A DNA stretch of 12,504 nucleotides from CAYJWS01 sp964373925 (GCA_964373925.1 CAYJWS010000037.1:1-12504), one strand, 5' to 3'; shown: positions 1 through 6,296, numbered from the stretch's first letter. Notes: generated by a model from the sequence alone, not told the origin. Program-made: numbers and translations.

Positions 1-42
1 ATCCACAATTGTCCAATAACATCTACCGAATACTATCTTCAT
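1..42 (-). CDS. Start of an unidentified gene, cut by the window edge
   Basis: Fourteen codons are visible, reading MKIVFGRCYWTIVD and running off the left edge. An AAGGAG Shine-Dalgarno sequence lies about eight bases upstream of the ATG. This start sits inside the last codons of the preceding minus-strand gene and overlaps it by 20 bases in another frame, an arrangement typical of translational coupling. Too little of the protein is present to name it. The start call rests on the ribosome binding site and the overlap, not on similarity. Confidence 0.55.
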   Translation of the reverse strand, partial: MKIVFGRCYWTIVD

Positions 43-409
43 GATGTATCTCCTTCTGATCTTCATTAGAGGGTTCTTGAAATACTTTATTTGCGTTCTC
101 TCCGGAAGCAATCCTTTCAAAAAGTTCCGCGCGATCACGCATGCTTTTAGATAATATTCTTTTTTCTCCTTTCACTAAAGTTCGTATGAGAATAGCCGCT
201 TCTCGATATATATCCGCAAACAGTTTAAAGAATTCAGAGTCGGAATTATTATAGCATGGTATAGCATCAAAAGTTAGCTCAAATGTAATGTCGTTGATAT
301 AATCTGCTAAGCTGGATAGTTTTCGTTGATTGTCAGCAGTATAAAACTCTTTTACAGCTTTTCTTAGCTCGTCAAGCCTTCTCTCAAGTTTTCTTCAAGC
401 AAAAGTCAT
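23..409 (-). pseudogene. Small charged helical protein with in-frame TGA at codon 5
   Basis: The reading frame begins at the ATG at 409 behind a good AAGGAG site, reads MTFA, meets TGA at 397-395, then stays open for 123 more codons to a TAG at 25-23. No ATG, GTG or TTG lies in frame shortly after the TGA, so a later start does not rescue it. The product would be about 128 residues, rich in Lys, Arg and Glu, starting RKLERRLDELRKAV and probably forming long helices or a coiled coil; I do not recognise the family. The following gene overlaps its end, so the two looked like an operon. The TGA may be a real nonsense mutation or a sequence error. Recoding is unlikely, because TGA ends the dehydrogenase and a methyltransferase elsewhere in the window. 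Confidence 0.6.
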
Positions 410-480
410 TGTGACTCCTTTGTTCTTTCTATTTTGTAAAAGAACCATACAAAGATCGTACAAAAATCATCAATATATTG

Positions 481-508
481 ATTATATCAAGATATTATAG
501 AAATGCAA
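481..508 (-). promoter_or_regulatory. Candidate promoter for the leftmost operon
   Basis: Read on the minus strand, TTGCAT (508-503) is followed after 16 bases by an exact TATAAT (486-481), about 70 bases upstream of the ATG at 409. The -10 is perfect and the -35 matches TTGACA at four positions. Confidence 0.45.
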
Positions 509-548
509 ATACTGATTATAATAATGCGGGGACTGCACTTTCTCTCTC

Positions 549-577
549 TTGATCTACCATCCATTGTGTGATACTCT
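549..577 (+). promoter_or_regulatory. Candidate promoter for the dehydrogenase
   Basis: TTGATC (549-554) and TACTCT (572-577) are 17 bases apart, about 50 bases upstream of the TTG start at 630. Both boxes are imperfect, so this is a tentative call supported by position. Confidence 0.35.
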
Positions 578-629
578 ATAGAAGGATAATTTGTCCTTTA
601 CAATTTTTTCAAAGAACAGGAGGTGCAAT

Positions 630-1733
630 TTGAAAGCTATCACCGTTATTCCATTGAAACGCAACAGTATTCATTTCAAAAAAAATGTCCGGGATCCGTC
701 TTTAGATGATGTCCCTGATGGTAAAGGTGTTGTCATTGAAATTCTTGAAGTTGGAACCTGTGGTACTGATAAAGAAATAAATCTTGGGCTCTATGGTAAA
801 TCTCCGCCACGCTGCAAGTACCTTATCTTAGGGCATGAATGCAAAGGACGCGTAGTTGAAGTTGGCAAAAACGTCACGAAATTCAAAGCTGGTGATATTG
901 TCACCGTAACGGTACGCCGGCCCGGAACAAGCATCTATGACAAAATCCGCTTTCAGGATATAACACTTGATGAGCGTTATTTTGAGAGAGGTATTTCAGA
1001 AATTCATGGGTTTTTTTGTGAATATATTGTCGAACATGAAGAGTTTTTAGTCAGAATTCCAAAATCGGTCGCCGAAGTTGGAGTTTTAATGGAACCGATG
1101 TCTGTAGTGCAGAAAGGCGTAAGGGTGGCGTCACTCGTTCAAAATGTTCGGTTCCCGATTTATGAGCCAAAACGAGCACTGGTCTTGGGCGCTGGTCCAA
1201 TTGGTCAATTGGCTGCTCTGGTATTTCGCCTGCGCGGATTTGATGTTTTTGTAGCGGCTCGCCGAAAGGGCAAGCACCTGAAAGCTCGTTTGATAGAGAA
1301 ACTCGATGCTACCTATGTTGGTACAGAGCAGAGGCCGCTTTTACGAGCTTTGAAAAAGTATGGACGTTTTGATATCATTTTTGAAGCTACGGGAAGTTCC
1401 AAAGTTGCCTTTGAAGCGCCGCTTCTTCTTGCCAAAAACAGCGTATGTATTTGGAGTTCTATTACTGGGGGTGATGATGAAAACATGGTTCCAACGGCAC
1501 ACATCAATCAAGGAGCGGTATTGGGGAATCAACTGATTTTTGGCACAGTCAATGCGCATATCACTGATTTTGAGAATGGTGCGCGCGACTTTGTTCTCGC
1601 ACAAGGCATTTTCCCTCATTGGTTACCACAGCTTTTAACACACCGCATCAAAGGTCTTGAAAATTACAAAGAGATGATGAAAGTTCTCTCAGAGGAGAAG
1701 GATGCAATAAAAGTTTCAATTCTTGTGAACTGA
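630..1733 (+). CDS. gdh: Glucose 1-dehydrogenase-like zinc alcohol dehydrogenase
   Basis: A medium-chain dehydrogenase of 367 residues, most like NAD(P)-dependent glucose/sugar dehydrogenases, which oxidise an aldose to its lactone. The frame is open from 591, but an AGGAGG site just before the TTG at 630 and the family-like start KAITV make 630 the better start. Catalytic zinc ligands are visible: Cys44 in GTCGTD, His69 and Glu70 in LGHE, and Glu155 in MEP. The Rossmann motif GAGPIG is at 187-192, and AARR after the next strand suggests NADP use. The segment at 97-125 that normally carries four structural-zinc cysteines has none. The C-terminal half matches the glucose-dehydrogenase C-terminal domain type. 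It is a single-gene unit ending at a strong terminator. Another sugar or polyol could be the substrate. Confidence 0.8.
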   Translation: MKAITVIPLKRNSIHFKKNVRDPSLDDVPDGKGVVIEILEVGTCGTDKEINLGLYGKSPPRCKYLILGHECKGRVVEVGKNVTKFKAGDIVTVTVRRPGTSIYDKIRFQDITLDERYFERGISEIHGFFCEYIVEHEEFLVRIPKSVAEVGVLMEPMSVVQKGVRVASLVQNVRFPIYEPKRALVLGAGPIGQLAALVFRLRGFDVFVAARRKGKHLKARLIEKLDATYVGTEQRPLLRALKKYGRFDIIFEATGSSKVAFEAPLLLAKNSVCIWSSITGGDDENMVPTAHINQGAVLGNQLIFGTVNAHITDFENGARDFVLAQGIFPHWLPQLLTHRIKGLENYKEMMKVLSEEKDAIKVSILVN

Positions 1734-1742
1734 TCTTTCATT

Positions 1743-1776
1743 AAAGACACTCCGTTTTCCAAGGAGTGTCTTTTTT
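1743..1776 (+). terminator. Terminator of the dehydrogenase gene
   Basis: Arms AAAGACACTCC and GGAGTGTCTTT enclose a loop of about eight bases and are followed by a T run. It starts ten bases after the TGA stop. Confidence 0.92.
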
Positions 1777-1791
1777 AAAAAATTATGGATC

Positions 1792-1846
1792 AGCCCGGAG
1801 GGGTTTTTGGGGAGGAGGAGTCTCCTTAAATAATTCTCTCCGGGCT
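1792..1846. repeat. Long inverted repeat of unknown function
   Basis: AGCCCGGAG (1792-1800) and CTCCGGGCT (1838-1846) are perfect nine-base arms around a 37-base interior. The interior is purine-rich, with runs of G and T followed by AGGAG-T-CTCCT, which can form a second, inner helix. A short TTTG tract follows the right arm, so a second, weaker terminator is possible. The size and inner helix also fit a small structured RNA or a repeat. No reading frame or recognised RNA family explains it. Confidence 0.45.
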
Positions 1847-1959
1847 TTGTTGATTACTTAGATATTTTGAAACGGTCAGTTTACCAATAACTCAATCTTT
1901 CTTTCTCATTAGTATTTTTTTAGGCATATAAGAAAACTTGAATCAATATAAATTGTCAA

Positions 1960-1992
1960 AAGAAAAATCGGCCCATATATTTGAGCCGATTT
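1960..1992 (-). terminator. Terminator of the methyltransferase gene
   Basis: On the minus strand, AAATCGGC and GCCGATTT (1992-1985 and 1972-1965) pair around a short AT-rich loop and are followed by TTTTCTTTT. The left arm overlaps the TGA stop codon, which supports that TGA as the true end of translation. Confidence 0.85.
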
Positions 1993-2522
1993 CATTTTTT
2001 AGATTTCACTTTTCTCATTATAAGATCGCTTACAAAAAAGCGTCGCTCGAAATTCTGCATGTCGTTGCTATCAATTTTAAATTGTTTCTGATGTATAACT
2101 TTCCATCCAGGGAAATATCGGCGAAGCTCATCTAGTGTATGATAAGAAGCAAGAGGGTGAGTGAACGGCGGATCTGGGTCGCGGTAGAAGGTTCGTATTG
2201 CTACCATACCTCCATGTGCAACATGTTGCCGCAGCCAGGGGATGAGAGTTGAGTGTATGTAGCGCTTAGGAAGAAACTGAATCACGTTATGCATAAAGAT
2301 GACATCAAAGCATTTATCTTTTCTGACCACCTTGATATATTCTTGTATATCCATACATATCCAAAGAATACCGCGTGATTTTGTTTTGGTGATTTTTTTA
2401 TCAACTGCAGTGACATATCCGCTTTTTTGGAACAGCTTTTTGGTTTTGGCACCTTTTCCACAACCCAAATCTAATACTTTTCCCCCATGTTTTATATAAG
2501 GCAAAAGTTTTTCGAGTAACAT
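1992..2522 (-). CDS. Class I SAM-dependent methyltransferase
   Basis: A 176-residue protein with the SAM-binding motif I VLDLGCGKG at residues 16-24, an acidic residue at the end of the second strand (TAVDKK), and the FDVIFMHNVIQFL stretch typical of motif IV in small TehB/UbiE-like methyltransferases. The N-terminus starts almost directly at the Rossmann fold, so there is no separate substrate domain, and the substrate cannot be read from the sequence. The ATG at 2522 lacks a clear Shine-Dalgarno site. A TATAAA sequence lies about 15 bases upstream, so it may have its own promoter with a very short leader, because the upstream gene ends in its own hairpin. The gene ends in TGA within a terminator hairpin. 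Assignment to the superfamily is firm; the reaction is unknown. Confidence 0.85.
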   Translation of the reverse strand: MLLEKLLPYIKHGGKVLDLGCGKGAKTKKLFQKSGYVTAVDKKITKTKSRGILWICMDIQEYIKVVRKDKCFDVIFMHNVIQFLPKRYIHSTLIPWLRQHVAHGGMVAIRTFYRDPDPPFTHPLASYHTLDELRRYFPGWKVIHQKQFKIDSNDMQNFERRFFVSDLIMRKVKSKK

Positions 2523-2546
2523 ACGTTATTACTCATTTATAAGAAG

Positions 2547-2571
2547 AAGGGTGCCTGCTAAAGGCACCCTT
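2547..2571 (-). terminator. Hairpin after the GC-rich gene
   Basis: AAGGGTGCC and GGCACCCTT pair perfectly over nine bases around a seven-base loop, seven bases after the stop of the 2578-3087 gene. The tail read on the minus strand is CTTCTTCTTAT, a weaker T tract than the others here, so some read-through into the methyltransferase gene is possible. Confidence 0.7.
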
Positions 2572-2577
2572 ATAAGG

Positions 2578-3087
2578 TTAATCATCATCGGGAGGGTTGG
2601 GATCACCCCAACCGGACGGCGTGCTGTCGGGACACTCGGCTTGCATGTTGCGATCCCAGACAGGGGATAGCTCTCCGTAGCACGCCTCGTAGGCGCGGAT
2701 GAAAGATTCGGCGCCGTTGACCGCCAAGGGTGTGTAGCTTGTCCGAGGCATGTGATGGACGAAAAAACCCATGACGTTGTCACAGAATTTGGCATACAGC
2801 CGCGTAAAGAGAATGAACTGGTGCCAGAACTCATCTACCTTCCGGCTGATCATCCCTAAGGGCTTGATATCCAAAGCAATCAGGCCAAGATAGCGCTTGA
2901 ATTCGAACTCAACCTCACCAATCTCATCGGGGCTGATCTTGCCGTCCTTTAGGAGCTTCTCCCTAACATAGGGAAATTCCGCCGTTTCGATCCGACGCAA
3001 CTTTTCGATCTCAGCATCCGTAAGGGATGCAGATGCATCGTCTAAAATACCCAAGGGGCGAACCAAAGACACCATAGCTTCTTGCAT
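2578..3087 (-). CDS. GRDP-like (glycine-rich-domain related) small protein, GC-rich
   Basis: A 169-residue protein whose clearest block is VDEFWHQFILFTRLYAKFC at residues 84-102, followed by HH at 111-112. This resembles the WHxFIL(F)TRxYxxFC...HH block of short bacterial proteins related to the plant glycine-rich-domain (GRDP/DUF1399) family; the function is unknown. The C-terminus is Pro/Asp-rich (GWGDPNPPDDD). The ATG at 3087 has an AAGGAG site five bases upstream. Hand counts give 65%, 60% and 53% GC for 2581-2640, 2641-2700 and 2941-3000, against 35% for 2041-2100 next door, so the gene looks acquired. It has a perfect consensus promoter and its own terminator, hence a single-gene unit. 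The reading frame is secure; the family name comes from motif memory. Confidence 0.6.
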   Translation of the reverse strand: MQEAMVSLVRPLGILDDASASLTDAEIEKLRRIETAEFPYVREKLLKDGKISPDEIGEVEFEFKRYLGLIALDIKPLGMISRKVDEFWHQFILFTRLYAKFCDNVMGFFVHHMPRTSYTPLAVNGAESFIRAYEACYGELSPVWDRNMQAECPDSTPSGWGDPNPPDDD

Positions 3088-3171
3088 TGCAAGTCTCCTT
3101 GTGTGAAAAAGGGTTATATGATAAAACCATTGAATTTGTTGAAGTGTTAAAGAGCCATGTAGTTATAAAAC

Positions 3172-3200
3172 ATTATATATTACATTTTTTATTTTGTCAA
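3172..3200 (-). promoter_or_regulatory. Perfect consensus sigma70 promoter
   Basis: On the minus strand an exact TTGACA (3200-3195), a 17-base AT-rich spacer and an exact TATAAT (3177-3172). It predicts a start near 3165 and a leader of about 77 bases before the ATG at 3087. Confidence 0.85.
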
Positions 3201-3253
3201 TATTGTAAACATTAATTATATATAATTGCGTGGTTTAAAATGTTCTCTATGGT

Positions 3254-3281
3254 TTGACTTTTTTATATAAAGTGATAGTGT
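3254..3281 (+). promoter_or_regulatory. Candidate promoter for the zinc-finger gene
   Basis: TTGACT (3254-3259) and TAGTGT (3276-3281) with a 16-base spacer, about 80 bases before the ATG at 3362. The -35 is good and the -10 is weak. It points away from the minus-strand promoter at 3172-3200, giving a divergent arrangement. Confidence 0.4.
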
Positions 3282-3361
3282 AGGGGTAGTGTTCTTTAAA
3301 AAAATTAAAGTGTGTTTTTTTGTTTTGGAACAATATTTGCCGATAAGGAAAGGAGTTACTC

Positions 3362-3874
3362 ATGCCTGATATTTGCCCAGAGTGTAAAACAGAGTTTCAA
3401 GAAGGGGAAATAAAGCCGGAGTCGTATCCAATTGCAAAGATTTGTTTGCGTTGCAATGGAAAAGGAGCGCATGGAGAGCTTAATACAAATACTCAATGTA
3501 GTTGTTGCACGGGAAGAGGAGGTTATGCAAATCCCAATACGCTTCCATTTTTTATAGAGTGTAGTGTGTGTCGGGGGACGGGATATGGTAAAAAATTTTT
3601 GTGCCTTGAATGTACGGGGGATAGGATTGTGCGATGCATAGAACAATCTTTGTTTTGCCCAAAGTGCGAAAAGAATAAAGGCGGGCAATGTTCAAATTGT
3701 GATGGATTAGGGGTTATAGACCTTGAGGGTAATCTTCCTAGCGTTTACCCGCGAACGTATAGATGCGACTTCTGTTATGGAAAAGGGAGCTATTCTCTTA
3801 TAATAAAAGTGGACATCAAAACTGGAAAGCGAATAGAGTTTAAAGAAGGAGAAATTGCTCGCGAATTGTCATAG
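3362..3874 (+). CDS. Orphan DnaJ-type zinc-finger protein (eight CxxC motifs)
   Basis: A 170-residue protein dominated by cysteine pairs: CPEC 5-8, CLRCNGKG 28-35, CSCCTGRG 46-53, CSVCRGTG 67-74, CLECTGDR 81-88, CPKC 99-102, CSNCDGLG 110-117 and CDFCYGKG 135-142. Several are exact CxxCxGxG repeats, as in the central zinc domain of DnaJ, but there is no J domain and no DnaJ C-terminal substrate domain. It should bind several zinc ions and may act as a small chaperone or disulfide-handling factor; that is inference. The ATG has an AAAGGAG site, and a clean terminator follows the TAG, so it is transcribed alone. The last 30 residues (IKVDIKTGKRIEFKEGE) look like a short beta segment. Confidence 0.8.
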   Translation: MPDICPECKTEFQEGEIKPESYPIAKICLRCNGKGAHGELNTNTQCSCCTGRGGYANPNTLPFFIECSVCRGTGYGKKFLCLECTGDRIVRCIEQSLFCPKCEKNKGGQCSNCDGLGVIDLEGNLPSVYPRTYRCDFCYGKGSYSLIIKVDIKTGKRIEFKEGEIARELS

Positions 3875-3882
3875 TTTTTAAT

Positions 3883-3911
3883 ATCGGCTCTCCCACGAGC
3901 CGATTTTTTTT
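3883..3911 (+). terminator. Terminator of the zinc-finger gene
   Basis: ATCGGCTC and GAGCCGAT pair over eight bases around a six-base loop and are followed by seven T residues. Confidence 0.93.
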
Positions 3912-4006
3912 ATAGATAATATTTAATCCCCCTTTTCATTTTTATTTTCAGTACAATGTGCTATACTACAATCATCAATTAATATTTTACGATTATTTTT
4001 TTAAAT

Positions 4007-4360
4007 ATGCAAAAAGCCGAATCCGCTGCTTCAAAAGTTTACTTTAAAGAAAATAAAGAAAAGAAAATTTTTTTTAATAAATCTGATACGATTAATGTTT
4101 TAAAATCAAATATACTAAATGAGGAAAAATATAAATTTCAGCACGAGGCGTTTATTAATGAGTTTTTTACCCGCGTTGAAGAAATTTCATCCGTGCCTTT
4201 AAAAAATATTTCGCTTCAAGATATTACGATAATTTTAAGAACATTTGAAGCGCTTGAGAGAACGCGCCATGCCATACGAAGGACTTGGTTTGCTGGTATA
4301 ACAATGACTTTGGGCGCTTTAGGAATATTTTTCTATGTAATTCGAGTTACACTATTATAA
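4007..4360 (+). CDS. Small tail-anchored membrane protein, unknown function
   Basis: A 117-residue protein with a charged, lysine-rich N-terminal half, a helical middle (residues 45-90, including LQDITIILRTFEALERTRHAIRR) and one hydrophobic segment at about 94-115 (FAGITMTLGALGIFFYVIRV) ending two residues before the C-terminus. This predicts a tail-anchored protein with its bulk in the cytoplasm. I do not recognise the family. The ATG lacks a Shine-Dalgarno site; a TATACT at 3962-3967 could be a -10 box giving a leader of about 30 bases. The AT-rich composition matches the surrounding sequence. Confidence 0.65.
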   Translation: MQKAESAASKVYFKENKEKKIFFNKSDTINVLKSNILNEEKYKFQHEAFINEFFTRVEEISSVPLKNISLQDITIILRTFEALERTRHAIRRTWFAGITMTLGALGIFFYVIRVTLL

Positions 4361-4452
4361 TTTTTTTTGTGTCATTTATTTCTAAACTCGCAGTTACATA
4401 CCTTCCAAACAAATCGTCTTAAGCTGATGTGTGGTTTAGCTATATAAATTAG

Positions 4453-4485
4453 AAAGGCTTATCATTTGATCAGCCTTTTGTGTTT
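4453..4485. terminator. Shared terminator between convergent genes
   Basis: AAAGGCT (4453-4459) and AGCCTTT (4472-4478) form the base, with ATC/GAT pairs extending it inward. A T-rich tail follows on each side (TTTTGTGTTT on plus, TTTCTAATTT on minus). It lies between the convergent 4007-4360 and 4484-4945 genes and probably serves both. Confidence 0.75.
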
Positions 4486-4945
4486 ATACGATAACTTTAT
4501 CTGCAATTTGGATTATCCCATCCGAGAGAATTTCCGCGCGAAGCCCGCCCTTTAATGCAAAGGCTTTTTTAAAGCCTTCCTTGCCCGCCATTTTGGAGGG
4601 AATCTTGCAGGGAGCGCAGTCTTCAAACCCTCTCATGCGGACATTGCCAACAGAAAATTCTTTTCCAACAAGAGAGAGAAGATGTATATCTCCATCTATT
4701 AAGAGATTGCGCCGAGTTTCTATTGGTAAAAATGGATGTGAAAGCGAGGAATTAGCTTCTTCAATATCTTTTATATGAATTAAAGTAACATGACGCTTGT
4801 TGTGCCGTATGCCAAAGTATGTTCCTTTGCCGCTTGCGTATCGGTCGCCTTCAAGCCCAACGCCCGCCAGAGCTTTAACTTTTTGAACTTCCTGCATCGG
4901 AAGGCCTTTTTTTTGGCAGATAAATATGCCGATGACTTGGGCCAT
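4484..4945 (-). CDS. MOSC-domain protein
   Basis: A 153-residue stand-alone MOSC domain, the fold shared with the C-terminal domain of molybdenum cofactor sulfurase and with YiiM/YuaD-type proteins that handle sulfur or molybdopterin-linked groups through a conserved cysteine. Visible family motifs are GLEGDRYA at 30-37, RHVTLIHIKDIEEAN from 51, TRRNLLIDG at 77-85 and the cysteine pair CAPC at 110-113, where the catalytic cysteine is expected. The length is normal for a single domain with nothing missing. An AAGGA site precedes the ATG. No molybdoenzyme or cofactor gene lies nearby, so the partner is unknown. Confidence 0.85.
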   Translation of the reverse strand: MAQVIGIFICQKKGLPMQEVQKVKALAGVGLEGDRYASGKGTYFGIRHNKRHVTLIHIKDIEEANSSLSHPFLPIETRRNLLIDGDIHLLSLVGKEFSVGNVRMRGFEDCAPCKIPSKMAGKEGFKKAFALKGGLRAEILSDGIIQIADKVIV

Positions 4946-4982
4946 AAGATTATCCTTTTGTTAAGGTACAAAATTCAAATAG

Positions 4983-5011
4983 AAATTATCATGTAAATAA
5001 TTTTATGTCAA
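4983..5011 (-). promoter_or_regulatory. Promoter of the MOSC gene
   Basis: On the minus strand an exact TTGACA (5011-5006), a 17-base spacer and TAATTT (4988-4983), about 40 bases before the ATG at 4945. Confidence 0.65.
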
Positions 5012-5073
5012 TATTTTATCTTTGATACGTGGTTTACCTTTTTTATTAAAAAGAAATGGTTTTTTTACATATA

Positions 5074-5101
5074 TTGACAAATTTGAAAAAATATCTATAA
5101 T
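5074..5101 (+). promoter_or_regulatory. Promoter with exact consensus hexamers
   Basis: Exact TTGACA (5074-5079) and exact TATAAT (5096-5101) with a 16-base spacer. The predicted start near 5108 rules out translation from ATG codons further upstream and supports the ATG at 5157. Confidence 0.82.
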
Positions 5102-5156
5102 AAAGTTAAAGTGTATATTACTTTCTTTGTACCTTACAAAAAAAAGGAGACGCAAC

Positions 5157-5561
5157 ATGGAGCAGAAAATTATCGTGGAAGAACAAAAAGACCATGAAGA
5201 TGAAAAAGGATTTCATACGGGAAATACCACCATCAAATTACATAGAGAAGAAGACAAGGTTGTTTTTGATTATTGGACAGTAACATGCGATGCAGCAGAT
5301 AATTGGCACTCTCAAGGAATATTTTCTGTTGAAAATTATCAGAAAGGCGTCCAAGAATTATTGGAGAATGGCTCTTGCTCTATATCGGGTATTTTTGATG
5401 AAACACTCCGTTTACGTATTCTGTCAGAAGAAGATGTAATGCGGTGGGAATTTATTGGAGAATTGAGAAAAAAAGGTTTTATAATAGGAGTAGAATTTAG
5501 AGGGCATAACGGCCTGAACACGTATCTTCGCTGTGAACCAGAAAAATTGGTTTTACGGTAA
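5157..5561 (+). CDS. Unknown soluble 134-residue protein
   Basis: The ATG at 5157 is chosen because an AAGGAG site lies just upstream and the promoter at 5074-5101 starts transcription after the earlier in-frame codon at 5022. The product begins MEQKIIVEEQKDHEDEKGFH, is acidic at the N-terminus and has alternating polar and hydrophobic residues (DKVVFDYWTVTCDAADNWHS, then RWEFIGELRKKGFIIGVEFRG) that suggest a small beta-rich fold. There is no signal peptide, membrane segment or metal site that I can see, and I do not recognise the family. It is a single-gene unit with its own promoter and terminator. Confidence 0.7.
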   Translation: MEQKIIVEEQKDHEDEKGFHTGNTTIKLHREEDKVVFDYWTVTCDAADNWHSQGIFSVENYQKGVQELLENGSCSISGIFDETLRLRILSEEDVMRWEFIGELRKKGFIIGVEFRGHNGLNTYLRCEPEKLVLR

Positions 5562-5589
5562 ATATGAATGTTGTCATCTTTACAACATA

Positions 5590-5614
5590 AATCCGTCATC
5601 AAGACGGATTTTTT
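5590..5614 (+). terminator. Terminator of the 5157-5561 gene
   Basis: AATCCGTC and GACGGATT pair over eight bases around a five-base loop and run into six T residues. Confidence 0.9.
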
Positions 5615-5626
5615 CATTGGATTATA

Positions 5627-5968
5627 TTAAGAAGTCTTTTGAGGATTTTTTTTATACAGCCAACAAGTTAAAAAATAACCAATGAGATATAAAAATATAC
5701 TGTTTATAATAAAAAGAATTACGGAAGTAATAGAGAAGTTTGTTGAAGTTGATATTGGCTCCTCAATCCACATCTGTCGCATTTCCAGCAATCTCCACGG
5801 CAACCATGGTGGGGCAAAATAAATAATGCATTTTGATTTATTCCATCCACCCATATCTATTATCCGTGGACCAAAACATTCAAGCGAAGAATAAATAAGA
5901 GTTATTATACCTATTAAAAAATAGATAGCAACAAATGCTAAGCCAATTTTTGATTTTGGAAATTTCAT
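5627..5968 (-). CDS. Small membrane protein with two predicted helices
   Basis: A 113-residue protein with hydrophobic segments at about 9-27 (GLAFVAIYFLIGIITLIYS) and 81-104 (within ITSVILFIINSIFLYLIGYF). A loop between them contains Cys31, Cys47 and a Pro/Trp-rich patch (FAPPWLPWRLL). The lysines at both ends favour both termini in the cytoplasm and the loop outside. The family is not recognised; it loosely resembles small hypothetical membrane proteins of AT-rich bacteria. No Shine-Dalgarno site precedes the ATG. Instead an extended -10 box ends seven bases before it, so the message is probably leaderless. Confidence 0.65.
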   Translation of the reverse strand: MKFPKSKIGLAFVAIYFLIGIITLIYSSLECFGPRIIDMGGWNKSKCIIYFAPPWLPWRLLEMRQMWIEEPISTSTNFSITSVILFIINSIFLYLIGYFLTCWLYKKNPQKTS

Positions 5969-5974
5969 ATTTTT

Positions 5975-5983
5975 ATTATATCA
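5975..5983 (-). promoter_or_regulatory. Extended -10 promoter giving a leaderless message
   Basis: On the minus strand TGATATAAT fits the extended -10 form TGnTATAAT exactly, with no recognisable -35 box. It ends seven bases before the ATG at 5968, so transcription should start at or next to the start codon. It partly overlaps the T tract of the toxin-antitoxin terminator. Confidence 0.6.
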
Positions 5984-6005
5984 AAAAATCGCCTTTCGGG
6001 CGATT
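5983..6005 (-). terminator. Terminator of the toxin-antitoxin operon
   Basis: On the minus strand AATCGCC and GGCGATT pair around a five-base loop and are followed by six T residues. It lies 40 bases after the toxin stop. Confidence 0.82.
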
Positions 6006-6045
6006 CCTTGAAAATTGGAAAAAAGTGATGCTTAAGTGTGTTTTG

Positions 6046-6288
6046 CTAAAAATTATATGTGGTGTCAGACCTTCTTTCAATGGAGAGAATATAAATTTTA
6101 TCTCCATCATCCACGCGATAAATAATTCGTATTTTTCCTCTACGCAGTCTAAAGATGTCATTTCTGCCTTTGAGTTTTTTAATATCAAAATTATGGAAGC
6201 TCTTAGCGAACAACTGTTTTAGGATAATTTTTATGGATTCACGCTCTTTTTCGCTTAATTTATTGAGAGCTTTTTCAATCTTATCCAT
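6046..6288 (-). CDS. RelE/ParE-family toxin
   Basis: An 80-residue protein with the typical C-terminal core of RelE-type toxins: KLKGRNDIFRLRRGKIRIIY at 38-57, then a beta strand YILSIERRSDTTY at 66-78. The basic residues Arg47, Arg49, Arg50, Lys52, Arg54, Arg58, Arg72 and Arg73 and the final Tyr78 fit an mRNA interferase that cleaves on the ribosome, although subfamilies that poison gyrase share this fold. It starts eight bases after the antitoxin stop with no Shine-Dalgarno site, so translation is probably coupled to the antitoxin. Full length, with no sign of damage. Confidence 0.88.
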   Translation of the reverse strand: MDKIEKALNKLSEKERESIKIILKQLFAKSFHNFDIKKLKGRNDIFRLRRGKIRIIYRVDDGDKIYILSIERRSDTTYNF

Positions 6289-6296
6289 AAAAAAAG

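Noticed and set aside
395..397. TGA read as glycine or tryptophan (alternative genetic code)
   Set aside because: The dehydrogenase and the 1992-2522 methyltransferase both end in TGA directly at terminators, with no protein-like continuation.
591..629. An earlier TTG start at 591 for the dehydrogenase
   Set aside because: The AGGAGG site sits inside this stretch and points to the TTG at 630. The extra 13 residues do not resemble the family N-terminus.
5022..5156. A longer start for the 5157-5561 gene
   Set aside because: The extension lies upstream of and across an exact TTGACA/TATAAT promoter and has no ribosome binding site, whereas the ATG at 5157 has AAGGAG at the right distance.
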